A stretch of 64,000 nucleotides of DNA from UBA970 sp049419605 (GTDB taxonomy: Bacteria; Bacillota_I; Bacilli_A; RFN20; CAG-826): positions 1-64,000 of the forward strand of contig JBMSKF010000004.1 of the NCBI GenBank assembly GCA_049419605.1. Reading direction: 5' to 3'. The translations under genes were made by a program, and so were the position numbers. Shown here piece by piece: positions 41,131 through 49,266 of this stretch; position 1 is the stretch's first letter, and each line of letters begins with the position of its first letter. The notes under the pieces were generated by a model, which saw nothing but the letters and a program-made list of their open reading frames with translations, was not told where the DNA came from and did no database searches.

Positions 41131-42450
41131 ATGAATATCCTTGAGACGAGAGCTAGATTTTTGAATCATAAACCAATCCAATTAGGTCCTGTTGTTTATT
41201 GGATGAATCGAGAAATGAGGCTCGAGGACAATTGGGCATTAATTTATGCTCAAATGAAGGCAGTTGAAATCAAACAACCTCTGATTGTTATTTTTAGTCT
41301 TTTTGATCACTTTGGTAGTGCAAAAAATAATCAAGATGATCCTATGTTTACTCGAATGAAAATGGGATTAAAACTTTGTTATGTAGACGCCAAAGAAAAA
41401 GGTTTACCTTTTTATATTCTCCATGGTCCTACAGTCAAAACAATTCAACAATTTTTAAAGACAGTTCAAGCAGGATTATTGGTAACAGATTTCACCCCTC
41501 TTCGAGAAATGAGAGCGTTAAGAACATCATTAGCCGATTCATTATCAATTCAAATGACGGAAGTTGATGGTCATAATATTGTTCCCGTTCATGTTGTAAG
41601 TCAAAAGCAAGAATGGGGTGCCTACACGTTAAGACCAAAAATTCATAAACACTTATCAAATTATTTAATCCCTTATCCTCAATGGAAATCTACTATACCT
41701 TATGCATATAATGGTCCACATGATGAATCGTTTTTAGATGAAATTAAAATATCGATTGATCCCAAGAAAGCGATGAAAGAATTTATTACTCATCGTTTAT
41801 CACATTATGAAAATCGAAATGATCCCAATCTTGAGGCAACGAGTCGCTTATCCTCATATTTCCATTTTGGTCAATTGAGTAGTCAAACTGTAGCACTAGC
41901 AGTAAAGGCAACGGGTGGAAATCACGAATCCTTTTTAGAGGAGATGATTGTACGTAAAGAACTTGCCGATAATTTTTGTTTTTATAATCCCGAATACGAT
42001 TCGTTCTCAGGTTTTCCAGATTGGGCTAAAAAAACATTAAACCTGCATCGCCAAGATCCCCGTGAATACCTTTATTCTTATACACAATTTGCCAACGCTC
42101 AAACCCATGATGATGCTTGGAATGCAGCACAAATGCAAATGGTAAAAACAGGTTATATGCACGGTTATATGCGAATGTATTGGGCTAAAAAAATACTAGA
42201 ATGGACTGCCTCCCCTGAAGAAGCACTTACGATTGCCAACCAACTCAATGATCAATATGAATTGGATGGAAGGGATCCAAATGGTTATACAGGTACTGCT
42301 TGGGCAATCGGTGGAGTCCATGATCGACCATGGCAAGAACGACCGATTTTTGGCATGATTCGTTACATGAACGCTGCAGGTTTAAAGCGCAAGTTTGATG
42401 TTGGAGCGTATATTCAACGTTGGTTAAATCCTTCAATCATCGTAAAATAG
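41131..42450 (+). CDS. class II CPD DNA photolyase
   Basis: 439 aa from ATG 41131; the open frame extends upstream into the divergent gene but the promoter lies at 41116–41124. Repairs cyclobutane pyrimidine dimers with light, using FADH-. The class II signature is clear: QMQMVKTGYMHGYMRMYWAK, KILEWT, then DPNGYTGTAWAIGG and RPWQERPIFGMIRYMN. The antenna-domain half is normal (VYWMNREMRLEDNWAL). Class II is rarer in Bacilli than class I. Followed by cysS after four bases. Confidence 0.95.
   Translation: MNILETRARFLNHKPIQLGPVVYWMNREMRLEDNWALIYAQMKAVEIKQPLIVIFSLFDHFGSAKNNQDDPMFTRMKMGLKLCYVDAKEKGLPFYILHGPTVKTIQQFLKTVQAGLLVTDFTPLREMRALRTSLADSLSIQMTEVDGHNIVPVHVVSQKQEWGAYTLRPKIHKHLSNYLIPYPQWKSTIPYAYNGPHDESFLDEIKISIDPKKAMKEFITHRLSHYENRNDPNLEATSRLSSYFHFGQLSSQTVALAVKATGGNHESFLEEMIVRKELADNFCFYNPEYDSFSGFPDWAKKTLNLHRQDPREYLYSYTQFANAQTHDDAWNAAQMQMVKTGYMHGYMRMYWAKKILEWTASPEEALTIANQLNDQYELDGRDPNGYTGTAWAIGGVHDRPWQERPIFGMIRYMNAAGLKRKFDVGAYIQRWLNPSIIVK
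42443..42448 (+). promoter_or_regulatory. possible -10 box spanning the photolyase stop codon
   Basis: GTA AAA TAG at the end of the photolyase gives TAAAAT, six bases before the cysS ATG; no Shine-Dalgarno. Same geometry as pcrA/ligA. Confidence 0.3.
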
Positions 42451-42454
42451 AATT

Positions 42455-43798
42455 ATGGACATTCAATTATTCAATGGTCTTCATGACCGTCTAGAAATAT
42501 TTAAACCTATTCAACCTGGTAAGGTGACCATGTATGTTTGTGGTCCAACTGTTTATGATTATGTTCATATTGGCAATCTTCGACCTTTAGTTGTTTTTGA
42601 TGTTTTAAAAAAGTTATTCATTGCCTTGGGTTATCAAGTTCAACATGTTTCAAATTACACAGATATTGATGATCGCATTATTGAAAAAGCACAAAAAGAA
42701 AAAGTCGATGAAGCAACCATTGCGAGAAAATACATTGAGGCTTATCAACAAGATGTTGCGAAAATGAATGCTTTGTTACCCGATCAAACACCAACGGTAA
42801 CGGAACATTTACAAGCGATGATACAGTTAATTGAAAAATTAATTCAAGATGGTTTTGCATATCAAACGAAGTCAGGTGATGTTTTTTTTCGAGTTCATAA
42901 AGTTCAGCAATATGGGCAACTTTCTCATGTGGATATTCATGAAAATAAAATTGGTGCACGTGTTGAGATGAATCCAGATAAAGAAAATCCATTTGATTTT
43001 GCCTTATGGAAACATACTAAAGAAGGCATCACCTTTCCTGCCCCTTTTGGTGCTGGTAGGCCAGGTTGGCATACCGAATGCGTAGTGATGATTAAAGAAA
43101 CCTTTCAACAAACGCTCATCGATATTCATGGTGGCGGTTTTGACTTAAAGTTCCCGCACCATGAAAATGAAATGGCTCAAGCTCAAGCTGCCTATCAAAC
43201 TTCATTAGCGAATTATTGGTTGCATAATGGATTTATTAATTTGAATGCTGAAAAAATGAGTAAATCCACCGGTAATATATTCTTAGCAAAAGATTTTTTA
43301 GCGAAATATTCTGGACCCTTACTTCGTTATGTATTATTGGCAACTCATTATCGAATGCCTGTGAATATTTCTCAGTTAATTATTGATAATGCGCAACTTG
43401 AACTTAAAAAAGTTCAAATGACGGTGGCCCAACTTGCAACGTTTATTCAACTGCATGGCGGTAAGTTAGTGGATCCAAAAATCCCTGCTCCTCAAGCCTT
43501 TTTAGCTGCCCTTGCTGACGATATTAATACTTCCAACGCCTTGACCATTCTTCACCAATATTTAAAAGAAGCTCAAGCGTCATTGCGTCAACCCAATCCA
43601 TCGTTAGACGATCTTCTTAACCGTTTCTTTACAATTCAAACAATGTTGTCTATACTTGGATTAGCCGTTGAATTTACGATTTTAACGAAGGAAGATCACC
43701 AATTGTATCAGGATTATTTACAAGCAAAATCAAATCAAAACTTTGCTCAATCCGATGAGATAAGAAAAATCCTTCATCAACGAAATGTCCTTTTTTAA
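42455..43798 (+). CDS. cysS: cysteinyl-tRNA synthetase
   Basis: 447 aa class Ia enzyme. Cys29 in MYVCGPTVYD starts the zinc site, with HTECVVM and FPHHENEMAQ completing it. The HIGH-type motif is HIGN at 38–41 and KMSKS is at 267–271. The four bases between it and the photolyase and the absence of a ribosome-binding site suggest either coupling or leaderless initiation. In Bacillus the gene leads into mrnC–rlmB; here an MgtC-like gene takes the place of mrnC. Confidence 0.97.
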   Translation: MDIQLFNGLHDRLEIFKPIQPGKVTMYVCGPTVYDYVHIGNLRPLVVFDVLKKLFIALGYQVQHVSNYTDIDDRIIEKAQKEKVDEATIARKYIEAYQQDVAKMNALLPDQTPTVTEHLQAMIQLIEKLIQDGFAYQTKSGDVFFRVHKVQQYGQLSHVDIHENKIGARVEMNPDKENPFDFALWKHTKEGITFPAPFGAGRPGWHTECVVMIKETFQQTLIDIHGGGFDLKFPHHENEMAQAQAAYQTSLANYWLHNGFINLNAEKMSKSTGNIFLAKDFLAKYSGPLLRYVLLATHYRMPVNISQLIIDNAQLELKKVQMTVAQLATFIQLHGGKLVDPKIPAPQAFLAALADDINTSNALTILHQYLKEAQASLRQPNPSLDDLLNRFFTIQTMLSILGLAVEFTILTKEDHQLYQDYLQAKSNQNFAQSDEIRKILHQRNVLF

Positions 43799-43818
43799 AG
43801 TCCACAAGGAGTCCCTAT

Positions 43819-44559
43819 ATGAACCTATTCAGTGTTGCCACGATTGATCAATTATTAGTTGATTTTTTAAACCAGTTAATTCCCCCATTTGGTAATTTTC
43901 TATTAAGTCTTTTATCGCTCGTAATGGCCACCGTTTTAGCAGGATTAATTGGTTATGAACGCGAATATCATGGTCACTCTGCTGGTCTTAGAACCCATAT
44001 TCTAGTTGCACTTGGATCTGCATTAATTATGTTACTTTCCATTTATGGCTTTGGCGAAATTAATATTGATCGAGATCCAGCTAGATTAGCTGCGCAGGTT
44101 ATTACGGGTGTAGGTTTTATTGGTGCGGGAACCATTATTCAAAATGGTTTTGATATTAAAGGGTTAACCACGGCGACGACCTTATGGTTAGCAATGGCGA
44201 TTGGATTAGCCTCGGGGGCAGGACAATTTTTACTTGCAACCACAGGATCTTTAGTTGGTTTATTTACTTTAACGATGTTAAGAAATTTTGAAACTTTTAT
44301 TAACCGTAAAGCGCCTAAAATATTTTTACTTGTTAAAGATCATCAACCTGTTTTAAAGAACATTCATGAATCGGCAAGAGAAGTTCGCGCTGCAATTCGC
44401 AATATTGATTCTCAAATTACCACCTTTCAAGGCAATAAGGTTCTTCGCATTACGGTAACCTATGGTCAAATCAACCATGCCACTGAATTAATGCTTGTGG
44501 AAGATTTAAAAATCCGAATTAATCCAATTGAAATCACCACCTCATTTCATATAGATTAA
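43819..44559 (+). CDS. MgtC/SapB family membrane protein
   Basis: 246 aa. The N-terminal domain has about five transmembrane helices with the MgtC signature GLIGYEREYHGHSAGLRTHI and QVITGVGFIGAGTII followed by GLTTATTLWLAMAIGLASG. A cytoplasmic C-terminal domain of about 80 residues follows, ACT-like in appearance. MgtC proteins bind and inhibit ATP synthase and support growth at low Mg2+ in pathogens; in other bacteria the role is unclear. AAGGAG precedes the ATG. Position between cysS and rlmB is unusual. Confidence 0.88.
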   Translation: MNLFSVATIDQLLVDFLNQLIPPFGNFLLSLLSLVMATVLAGLIGYEREYHGHSAGLRTHILVALGSALIMLLSIYGFGEINIDRDPARLAAQVITGVGFIGAGTIIQNGFDIKGLTTATTLWLAMAIGLASGAGQFLLATTGSLVGLFTLTMLRNFETFINRKAPKIFLLVKDHQPVLKNIHESAREVRAAIRNIDSQITTFQGNKVLRITVTYGQINHATELMLVEDLKIRINPIEITTSFHID

Positions 44560-44592
44560 ATTGAGACAAATTTCGGATAGGTATTCAAGTAA

Positions 44593-45321
44593 ATGATGGA
44601 ACAATATCGCTACGGAAAACATGCTGTAGAAGCAAGTATTCGCTCTGGGAAAGTAAAGAAATTATTTCTTTCAACTCAATTTAAAGATGCAACCATACTT
44701 TCACTCATTCAGGCGAATCGAATTTCCGTAGAAAGGGTAGAGGAATCACGTTTAACTGCACTTGCTCAATCATCTCATCATCAAGGTATTGTCGCGAATG
44801 TTGTCCCTTTTTCATATACCGAATTAAACAGTTTTTTGCAAACCATCGAAGCAGTTAAGCAACCCTTATTAATTTTATTAGATGGTATTGAAGATCCACT
44901 TAACTTAGGTTCAATGATTCGAACGGCAGTGGGTTTTGGTGTTCATGGATTGATTATCAAAAAGGATCGGCAAGTTGAAGTGAATGCCACCGTTGCTAAA
45001 ATTGCCAGTGGCGCACTAGATTATTTACCGATTATTCAGGTCACGAATTTATCGCAAACGATTCAGACTTTAAAAGACCATCGTTTTTGGTTAGTTGCGA
45101 CCGCTTTAGAAGGCGCCCAAGATTATCGCAGTGTTGATTATCGTGGCCCTATCGGTATTATCATTGGTCATGAAGGAGATGGCATTTCTCGATTAGTTTT
45201 GGAGAATTCAGATTTTAAAGTGAAAATTCCCATTCAACATCTCAATTCTTTTAATGCCTCAACAAGTTTAGCGATAATGCTCAGTGAAGTTTATCGTCAA
45301 CGTTTTCCTCTTGTAAAATAA
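44593..45321 (+). CDS. rlmB: 23S rRNA 2'-O-methyltransferase, TrmH/SpoU family (RlmB)
   Basis: 242 aa. The N-terminal L30e-like substrate domain (YGKHAVEASIRSGKVKKL) is followed by the knotted SPOUT domain with motif 1 LDGIEDPLNLGSMIRTA, motif 2 IGIIIGHEGDGIS and motif 3 IPIQHLNSFNASTSLAIMLSE. The usual SLNVSVA of motif 3 is SFNASTS here. Synteny (cysS–rlmB–sigH–rpmG) matches Bacillus and supports RlmB. ATG 44596 is an alternative start. Ends in GTA AAA TAA. Confidence 0.9.
   Translation: MMEQYRYGKHAVEASIRSGKVKKLFLSTQFKDATILSLIQANRISVERVEESRLTALAQSSHHQGIVANVVPFSYTELNSFLQTIEAVKQPLLILLDGIEDPLNLGSMIRTAVGFGVHGLIIKKDRQVEVNATVAKIASGALDYLPIIQVTNLSQTIQTLKDHRFWLVATALEGAQDYRSVDYRGPIGIIIGHEGDGISRLVLENSDFKVKIPIQHLNSFNASTSLAIMLSEVYRQRFPLVK
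45314..45319 (+). promoter_or_regulatory. possible -10 box spanning the rlmB stop codon
   Basis: GTA AAA TAA forms TAAAAT eight bases before the ATG of the SigH-like gene; the gap is AAAATTTT, with no Shine-Dalgarno. Confidence 0.3.
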
Positions 45322-45327
45322 AATTTT

Positions 45328-45909
45328 ATGTCGCTGCTTTCCGATGATGAACTTATTTTTTTGATTCGCAGTAAACATCAAGAAGCATTTCAAATGCTAT
45401 TAGAGAAAATGCAATTGAAACAAGATAGACTGATTCATAAATTAATGTATATGCATCGATATTGCGGTGTTGATTATGATGATTTAAAAATCGTGGCAAC
45501 CCAGACATTATTGCTTGCAGTTGAATCATATCACCCAAAGAAAAATATCTTTGATGCATATTATCATTTTTTACTACAACGCGAATTGATTCATGAATTA
45601 AAACGATTTGGTTCCGAGCAACATTCACCGATTAATCATGCTGTTTCTTTAGACTACGAAATTGAAGAGGGCTCATCGTTAAGTGAAATGATAGGAGAAC
45701 ATGATCCCGGTCTTTATCGGCAAGTTTCCGATCCGTTTTATTTACTTTTAGAATCTGACAACCATGAATTAAATACACAGGAAAAAGCAATCATTGCCTA
45801 TTTAAAATTAGGATATAGTTTTACTGAAATTGCAAAAATCATGAAACAACATTATCGTCAAATTTCAAAAATAGCGAAACGTATTCTCGAGAAATATTAT
45901 CAAGGTTAA
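45328..45909 (+). CDS. RNA polymerase sigma factor, SigH-like
   Basis: 193 aa, slightly shorter than Bacillus SigH. Region 2 is recognisable around 25–98, with VDYDDLKIVATQTLLLAVES and an FDAYYHFLLQRELIHELKRF block that corresponds to FKAFAELCITRQIITAIK. A SPINHAVSLDYEIEE linker matches IPLNSYVSLDKPI of SigH. Region 4 is a helix-turn-helix at about 150–190 (ALIKLGYSFTEIAKIMK-like). Location between rlmB and rpmG–secE–nusG is that of sigH in Bacillus. Target genes are unknown; in relatives SigH drives competence or early sporulation. Confidence 0.8.
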   Translation: MSLLSDDELIFLIRSKHQEAFQMLLEKMQLKQDRLIHKLMYMHRYCGVDYDDLKIVATQTLLLAVESYHPKKNIFDAYYHFLLQRELIHELKRFGSEQHSPINHAVSLDYEIEEGSSLSEMIGEHDPGLYRQVSDPFYLLLESDNHELNTQEKAIIAYLKLGYSFTEIAKIMKQHYRQISKIAKRILEKYYQG

Positions 45910-45918
45910 TCGCTGTGA

Positions 45919-45947
45919 TTGACTTTGTCTAAAAAGCTTGTTATATT
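45919..45947 (+). promoter_or_regulatory. sigma-A promoter of rpmG–secE–nusG with overlapping palindrome
   Basis: TTGACT (45919–45924), 17-base spacer and TATATT (45942–45947). An inverted repeat, AAGCTTG (45934–45940) and CAAGCTT (45953–45959), flanks the -10 and could be an operator or a hairpin at the start of the transcript. Confidence 0.8.
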
Positions 45948-45982
45948 CTTATCAAGCTTAGATGTAAATAGGAAATCCCGAC

Positions 45983-46135
45983 ATGAGAAAAAAAATCATT
46001 TTAATCTGCACTGTATGTCTCGCTCGGAATTATCAAACATCAAGTAAAGGTCAAGGCGTGGCAGAACAACGTTTGGCACTAAAGAAGTATTGCCCAACCT
46101 GTAATCGATCAACCCTTCACCAAGAAAGTAAATAG
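45983..46135 (+). CDS. rpmG: 50S ribosomal protein L33, zinc-binding type
   Basis: 50 aa. MRKKIILICTVCLARNYQTS with CTVC, then LALKKYCPTCNRSTLHQESK with CPTC, giving the four zinc ligands of the C+ form. Located before secE as in Bacillus (rpmGB). No strong Shine-Dalgarno, only a GGAAAT-like sequence upstream. Confidence 0.95.
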   Translation: MRKKIILICTVCLARNYQTSSKGQGVAEQRLALKKYCPTCNRSTLHQESK

Positions 46136-46143
46136 GTTCAACC

Positions 46144-46341
46144 ATGAATGTAAAAAAATTTTTACAAGAAGTTTCTCGAGAATCCAAACGGATTCGATGG
46201 CCAAAATCTGACACCTTAATCTCATCGATTATCGTGGTAATCATTATTACGGTTTTCTCCGCGATGGCTTTAACCTTAGAAGATTTAGCGGTTGCAGAAT
46301 TACTCGGACAAATTCGCAGCGCCTTTGAAACATTAAGATAG
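46144..46341 (+). CDS. secE: preprotein translocase subunit SecE
   Basis: 65 aa with one transmembrane helix, the short Gram-positive form. FLQEVSRESKRIRWPKSDTL is the amphipathic-helix signature that clamps SecY, followed by the helix IISSIIVVIIITVFSAMAL-like segment. Neighbour of nusG as in most bacteria. Confidence 0.95.
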   Translation: MNVKKFLQEVSRESKRIRWPKSDTLISSIIVVIIITVFSAMALTLEDLAVAELLGQIRSAFETLR

Positions 46342-46350
46342 GAGATATTT

Positions 46351-46938
46351 ATGGAAAATCCAAATCCAATTCAACCAACTGTTCCAACCCCAGTAAATGG
46401 CGATAAACAATGGTATGTTGTCAGTGCCTACGCTAGCCACGAAAATAAAGTTGCTGACAATCTTCGTCGTCGAGTCAATTCGATGACGATGGAAAATTAT
46501 ATTTTTAGAATTCTTGTTGTTGAACAAGAAGAAGCAGTTTTTAAAAATGGTGCCCCAACTGGGAAGAAGAAAATGCGTAATGCTTATCCTGGTTATGTTT
46601 TTATTGAAATGATCATGACCGATGATTCCTGGTATGTGGTGCGTAACACTCCAGGCGTGACGGGTTTCGTTGGATCTTCAGGTGGCGGTACCAAGCCAAT
46701 TCCAGTGACACCAGAACAAATGGAACCAATCCTTAAGAGAATGGGCATGGTGGATGCGGGTATGTATGATCGTTATGCCGTTGGCGATCACGTCAAAGTC
46801 ATCCACGGACCTCTTGAAGGTACCGAAGGTAAGATTGTCACAATTGATAAAGCCTCTGGTCTAGTCAAAGTTGAAACGGTGTTCTTTGGTCGTTCGACTT
46901 CTGTGGAAGTTGATTTCTCAGAAATCGAAAAAATATAA
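46351..46938 (+). CDS. nusG: transcription elongation factor NusG
   Basis: 195 aa. NGN domain with KQWYVVSAYASHENKVADNL and NAYPGYVFIEMIMTDDSWYVVRNTPGVTGFVG, then the KOW domain VGDHVKVIHGPLEGTEGKIV. About 18 extra Pro/Asn-rich residues precede the domain. AGGAGAT site upstream. Followed by a bidirectional terminator. Confidence 0.97.
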   Translation: MENPNPIQPTVPTPVNGDKQWYVVSAYASHENKVADNLRRRVNSMTMENYIFRILVVEQEEAVFKNGAPTGKKKMRNAYPGYVFIEMIMTDDSWYVVRNTPGVTGFVGSSGGGTKPIPVTPEQMEPILKRMGMVDAGMYDRYAVGDHVKVIHGPLEGTEGKIVTIDKASGLVKVETVFFGRSTSVEVDFSEIEKI

Positions 46939-46955
46939 TCGCATTTTTGATTAAC

Positions 46956-46986
46956 AAAAAAGTTTGGATTTCTCCAAACTTTTTTT
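46956..46986. terminator. bidirectional terminator between nusG and ktrA
   Basis: AAAAAAGTTTGGA (46956–46968), loop TTTC, TCCAAACTTTTTT (46973–46985). It serves nusG on the plus strand and ktrA on the minus strand. Confidence 0.92.
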
Positions 46987-46989
46987 ATT

Positions 46990-47688
46990 TTAAACTTTAT
47001 TAATAGCGTTTGAGAAGGTGATGATGTCTTTGTTTTTACCGATGACATAAATCACATCTTTTGGTTCAACCGTTTCTTGAGCTTTTGGAATTTCAGGAAT
47101 AATTCCTTCAAGATCTTCGGCTTTGGTTTTACCACCGGTCTTCTTGATCAAAACAATGTTGATATTAAATTTATTACGCCAGTCGAGATCGATTAATTTT
47201 TTGGATTTGAAATTAACTGGAATGGTTAAAGCAGAAACTGAGTAATATCGATCAAAAGCAAAATATTGACTAAGATTGCTACCTGAAAGGCGAAAAGCGA
47301 GTGAATATCCAGCATCTTCAGTAGGGTGAATAATTTCATGGGCACCTATTTTAGTTAGAATGGGAGCGTATTCTTCATTATCAACGCGTACAACAATATG
47401 TTTGATATTGAGATCAGAAAGTAAAGCGGTGGTAATGATCGCGTCATGTAAATTGTCACCAAATGTAACAATCGCAACATCAACATTATGCACACCTACT
47501 TCGCGTAGACTTTCACGACTCGTGCAGTCCGCTTTAAAAACAGAGGCGGTTTTCTTTTCTAACATTTTCACGCGAGCCTCATCACGGTCGATCCCAATGA
47601 CTTGTTGATTGTTTTCAATCAACGCATTCGCAACACTAAGCCCGTATTGTCCTAAACCAATCACTGCAAAAGATTTTTCTCTGGCCAT
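46990..47688 (-). CDS. ktrA: potassium uptake regulatory subunit, RCK family (KtrA/KtrC-like)
   Basis: 232 aa. An N-terminal RCK_N Rossmann domain, FAVIGLGQYGLSVANAL with Asp35, binds ATP/ADP; a C-terminal RCK_C domain follows. Forms a cytoplasmic octameric ring that gates KtrB. Start fixed by GTAGGAGGA upstream. Co-oriented with and 11 bases downstream of ktrB. Located between nusG and rplK, where other Bacilli have no gene. Confidence 0.93.
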   Translation of the reverse strand: MAREKSFAVIGLGQYGLSVANALIENNQQVIGIDRDEARVKMLEKKTASVFKADCTSRESLREVGVHNVDVAIVTFGDNLHDAIITTALLSDLNIKHIVVRVDNEEYAPILTKIGAHEIIHPTEDAGYSLAFRLSGSNLSQYFAFDRYYSVSALTIPVNFKSKKLIDLDWRNKFNINIVLIKKTGGKTKAEDLEGIIPEIPKAQETVEPKDVIYVIGKNKDIITFSNAINKV

Positions 47689-47699
47689 ACATAATCCTC

Positions 47700-49043
47700 C
47701 TACCCGATAGGTACAGTTGCTTCCATATATTGGACTTCACTTTGTTCCGTCCATGAAAGTTTGTCTGAAAAAACAGAAATCGCTGAAATCGGACCAATTC
47801 GCCCAAGTAACATCACCATCATTAAAATGACTTTGGAAGGTTCTGCTAAATAAGGCGTGACCCCTTCTGAGAATCCTACAGTACCAAATGCAGACACTAC
47901 TTCAAATAGTAATGCAGTGCCCGTTTTCACTCCCACGGGATAGGTTGTATTAAATTGTTCTATATATTCAATGGCCATCACGACAAACAAGACAAAGACG
48001 ATTGAGATGACAACCAAGGCCATGGCTTTCAGAATTGATTCAATTGAGAAAGTTCGTTTAAATGCATGGACCTTTTTACCAGAAATCAAAGCCCAAATTG
48101 CGAGGAACACAATAAAAGTGGTTGTAGTTTTAATCCCACCACCCGTGGAGATTGGGTTGGCACCAATAAACATCAACATCATAATCACAAATTTACTAGC
48201 ATTGGTGAGTTCTCTTATGTTTACGATTGTTAGACCTGCGGTACGCGATGAGACTGAAGTAAATAAAGCCAAATCTAGTCTTAAAACTTCACCAGTACTA
48301 TATTCAGTAAGGAATAAGGCTAGCGTTCCTACTACAATCAGAATCAAACTCATGACTAACACCACTTTGACAAAGGTTGATAATTTAGAGAGTTGAAACT
48401 TAAACTTGAAGAGTTCCGTCCAAACAAGAAACCCTAGTCCACCGGAAATGATCAAAACCATGGTCACAATTTGAACAAGGGCATTACTTTGGAAGTCAAT
48501 GAGACTATTACTACCTAAAATGTCTAAACCGGCATTATTAAATGCAGAGATGGCTAAAAAGACGGATTGAAAAATCCCTTCTTCAAGACCAAATCTTGGA
48601 ATCATGACTATGGAGTATAACGAAGCCCCTGTGAAAATAAAGACCAAAGCGATTAAAACAACTTGCTGGACAAAGCGAAGCGCACCACTCATGGTAGTGA
48701 GGTTTAGAGCTTGTTTAAGTAAATAACGTTCCATAATGCCAATTTTCTTACCTAAGATAATCGTGAAGAAACTAAAGATGGTGATGATGCCTAAACCACC
48801 TAAAACCATTAAAATCATGAAAATAACAAGACCAAAAGTTGAAAATTGAGCACTAAGATCGCTGTAGACTGATAAACCCGTGACTGCCAAGGCAGAGGTC
48901 GCCATAAAGTAACTATTGATTGGATTACCCCATTGGCCATTTCTTTGGGCAAAAGGTAGGGTTAAAATAAGTCCTCCAATTGCGATGGCAATGAGATAAC
49001 TTAGTAAAATAGTGTAGTAAGGTTTTTTTGTAAAAAAGTTCAT
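47700..49043 (-). CDS. ktrB: potassium uptake channel subunit KtrB (TrkH/KtrB family)
   Basis: 447 aa from ATG 49043. An ATG at 49067 overlaps the TATAAT box (49066–49071) and is therefore rejected. Four pore-loop repeats are visible: ALAVTGLSV, AFNNAGLDI, SRTAGLTI and AFGTVGFSE, each with the conserved Gly of the K+ filter. About ten membrane helices. Pairs with KtrA below. The strong promoter is shared back to back with that of rplK. Confidence 0.94.
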   Translation of the reverse strand: MNFFTKKPYYTILLSYLIAIAIGGLILTLPFAQRNGQWGNPINSYFMATSALAVTGLSVYSDLSAQFSTFGLVIFMILMVLGGLGIITIFSFFTIILGKKIGIMERYLLKQALNLTTMSGALRFVQQVVLIALVFIFTGASLYSIVMIPRFGLEEGIFQSVFLAISAFNNAGLDILGSNSLIDFQSNALVQIVTMVLIISGGLGFLVWTELFKFKFQLSKLSTFVKVVLVMSLILIVVGTLALFLTEYSTGEVLRLDLALFTSVSSRTAGLTIVNIRELTNASKFVIMMLMFIGANPISTGGGIKTTTTFIVFLAIWALISGKKVHAFKRTFSIESILKAMALVVISIVFVLFVVMAIEYIEQFNTTYPVGVKTGTALLFEVVSAFGTVGFSEGVTPYLAEPSKVILMMVMLLGRIGPISAISVFSDKLSWTEQSEVQYMEATVPIG

Positions 49044-49065
49044 AATAATTCTTAGTACGAGGGTC

Positions 49066-49094
49066 ATTATAGGACTAACTTTAAAAAATGTCTA
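49066..49094 (-). promoter_or_regulatory. sigma-A promoter of ktrBA
   Basis: On the minus strand TAGACA (49089–49094), a 17-base spacer and perfect TATAAT (49066–49071). The transcript would start about 17 bases before ATG 49043. Confidence 0.75.
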
Positions 49095-49133
49095 TGGTCC
49101 AGAAATTTTCTAACAAAAACTTAATGTTTTTTC

Positions 49134-49162
49134 TTGCTTTTTATAAATTTCCGCATTATAAT
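49134..49162 (+). promoter_or_regulatory. sigma-A promoter of rplK–rplA
   Basis: TTGCTT (49134–49139), a 17-base spacer and perfect TATAAT (49157–49162). A GGAC/GTCC hairpin (49173–49187) follows at the start of the transcript. Confidence 0.8.
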
Positions 49163-49197
49163 TCTCGAGCATGGACTTTTTGGTCCGTGATTGACGC

Positions 49198-49233
49198 TGC
49201 GTGGAAGGACTGATTCATCCGTCGACCACCGCA
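49198..49233 (+). promoter_or_regulatory. candidate L1-binding site in the rplK leader
   Basis: TGCG and TGG (49198–49204) pair with CCA and CGCA (49226–49233). Inside, GGA (49207–49209) pairs with TCC (49218–49220) and the asymmetric loop GTCGA precedes CCAC. The pattern GTGGAAG...CC-GT..ACCAC resembles the 23S rRNA L1 site and recurs after rplK. Confidence 0.6.
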
Positions 49234-49266
49234 CGAACAAGAAACATCCATAAGGAGGATTGTAAC

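Noticed and set aside
49044..49067. Upstream ATG of ktrB
   Set aside because: It overlaps the TATAAT of its own promoter; the ATG at 49043 lies at a plausible distance downstream.
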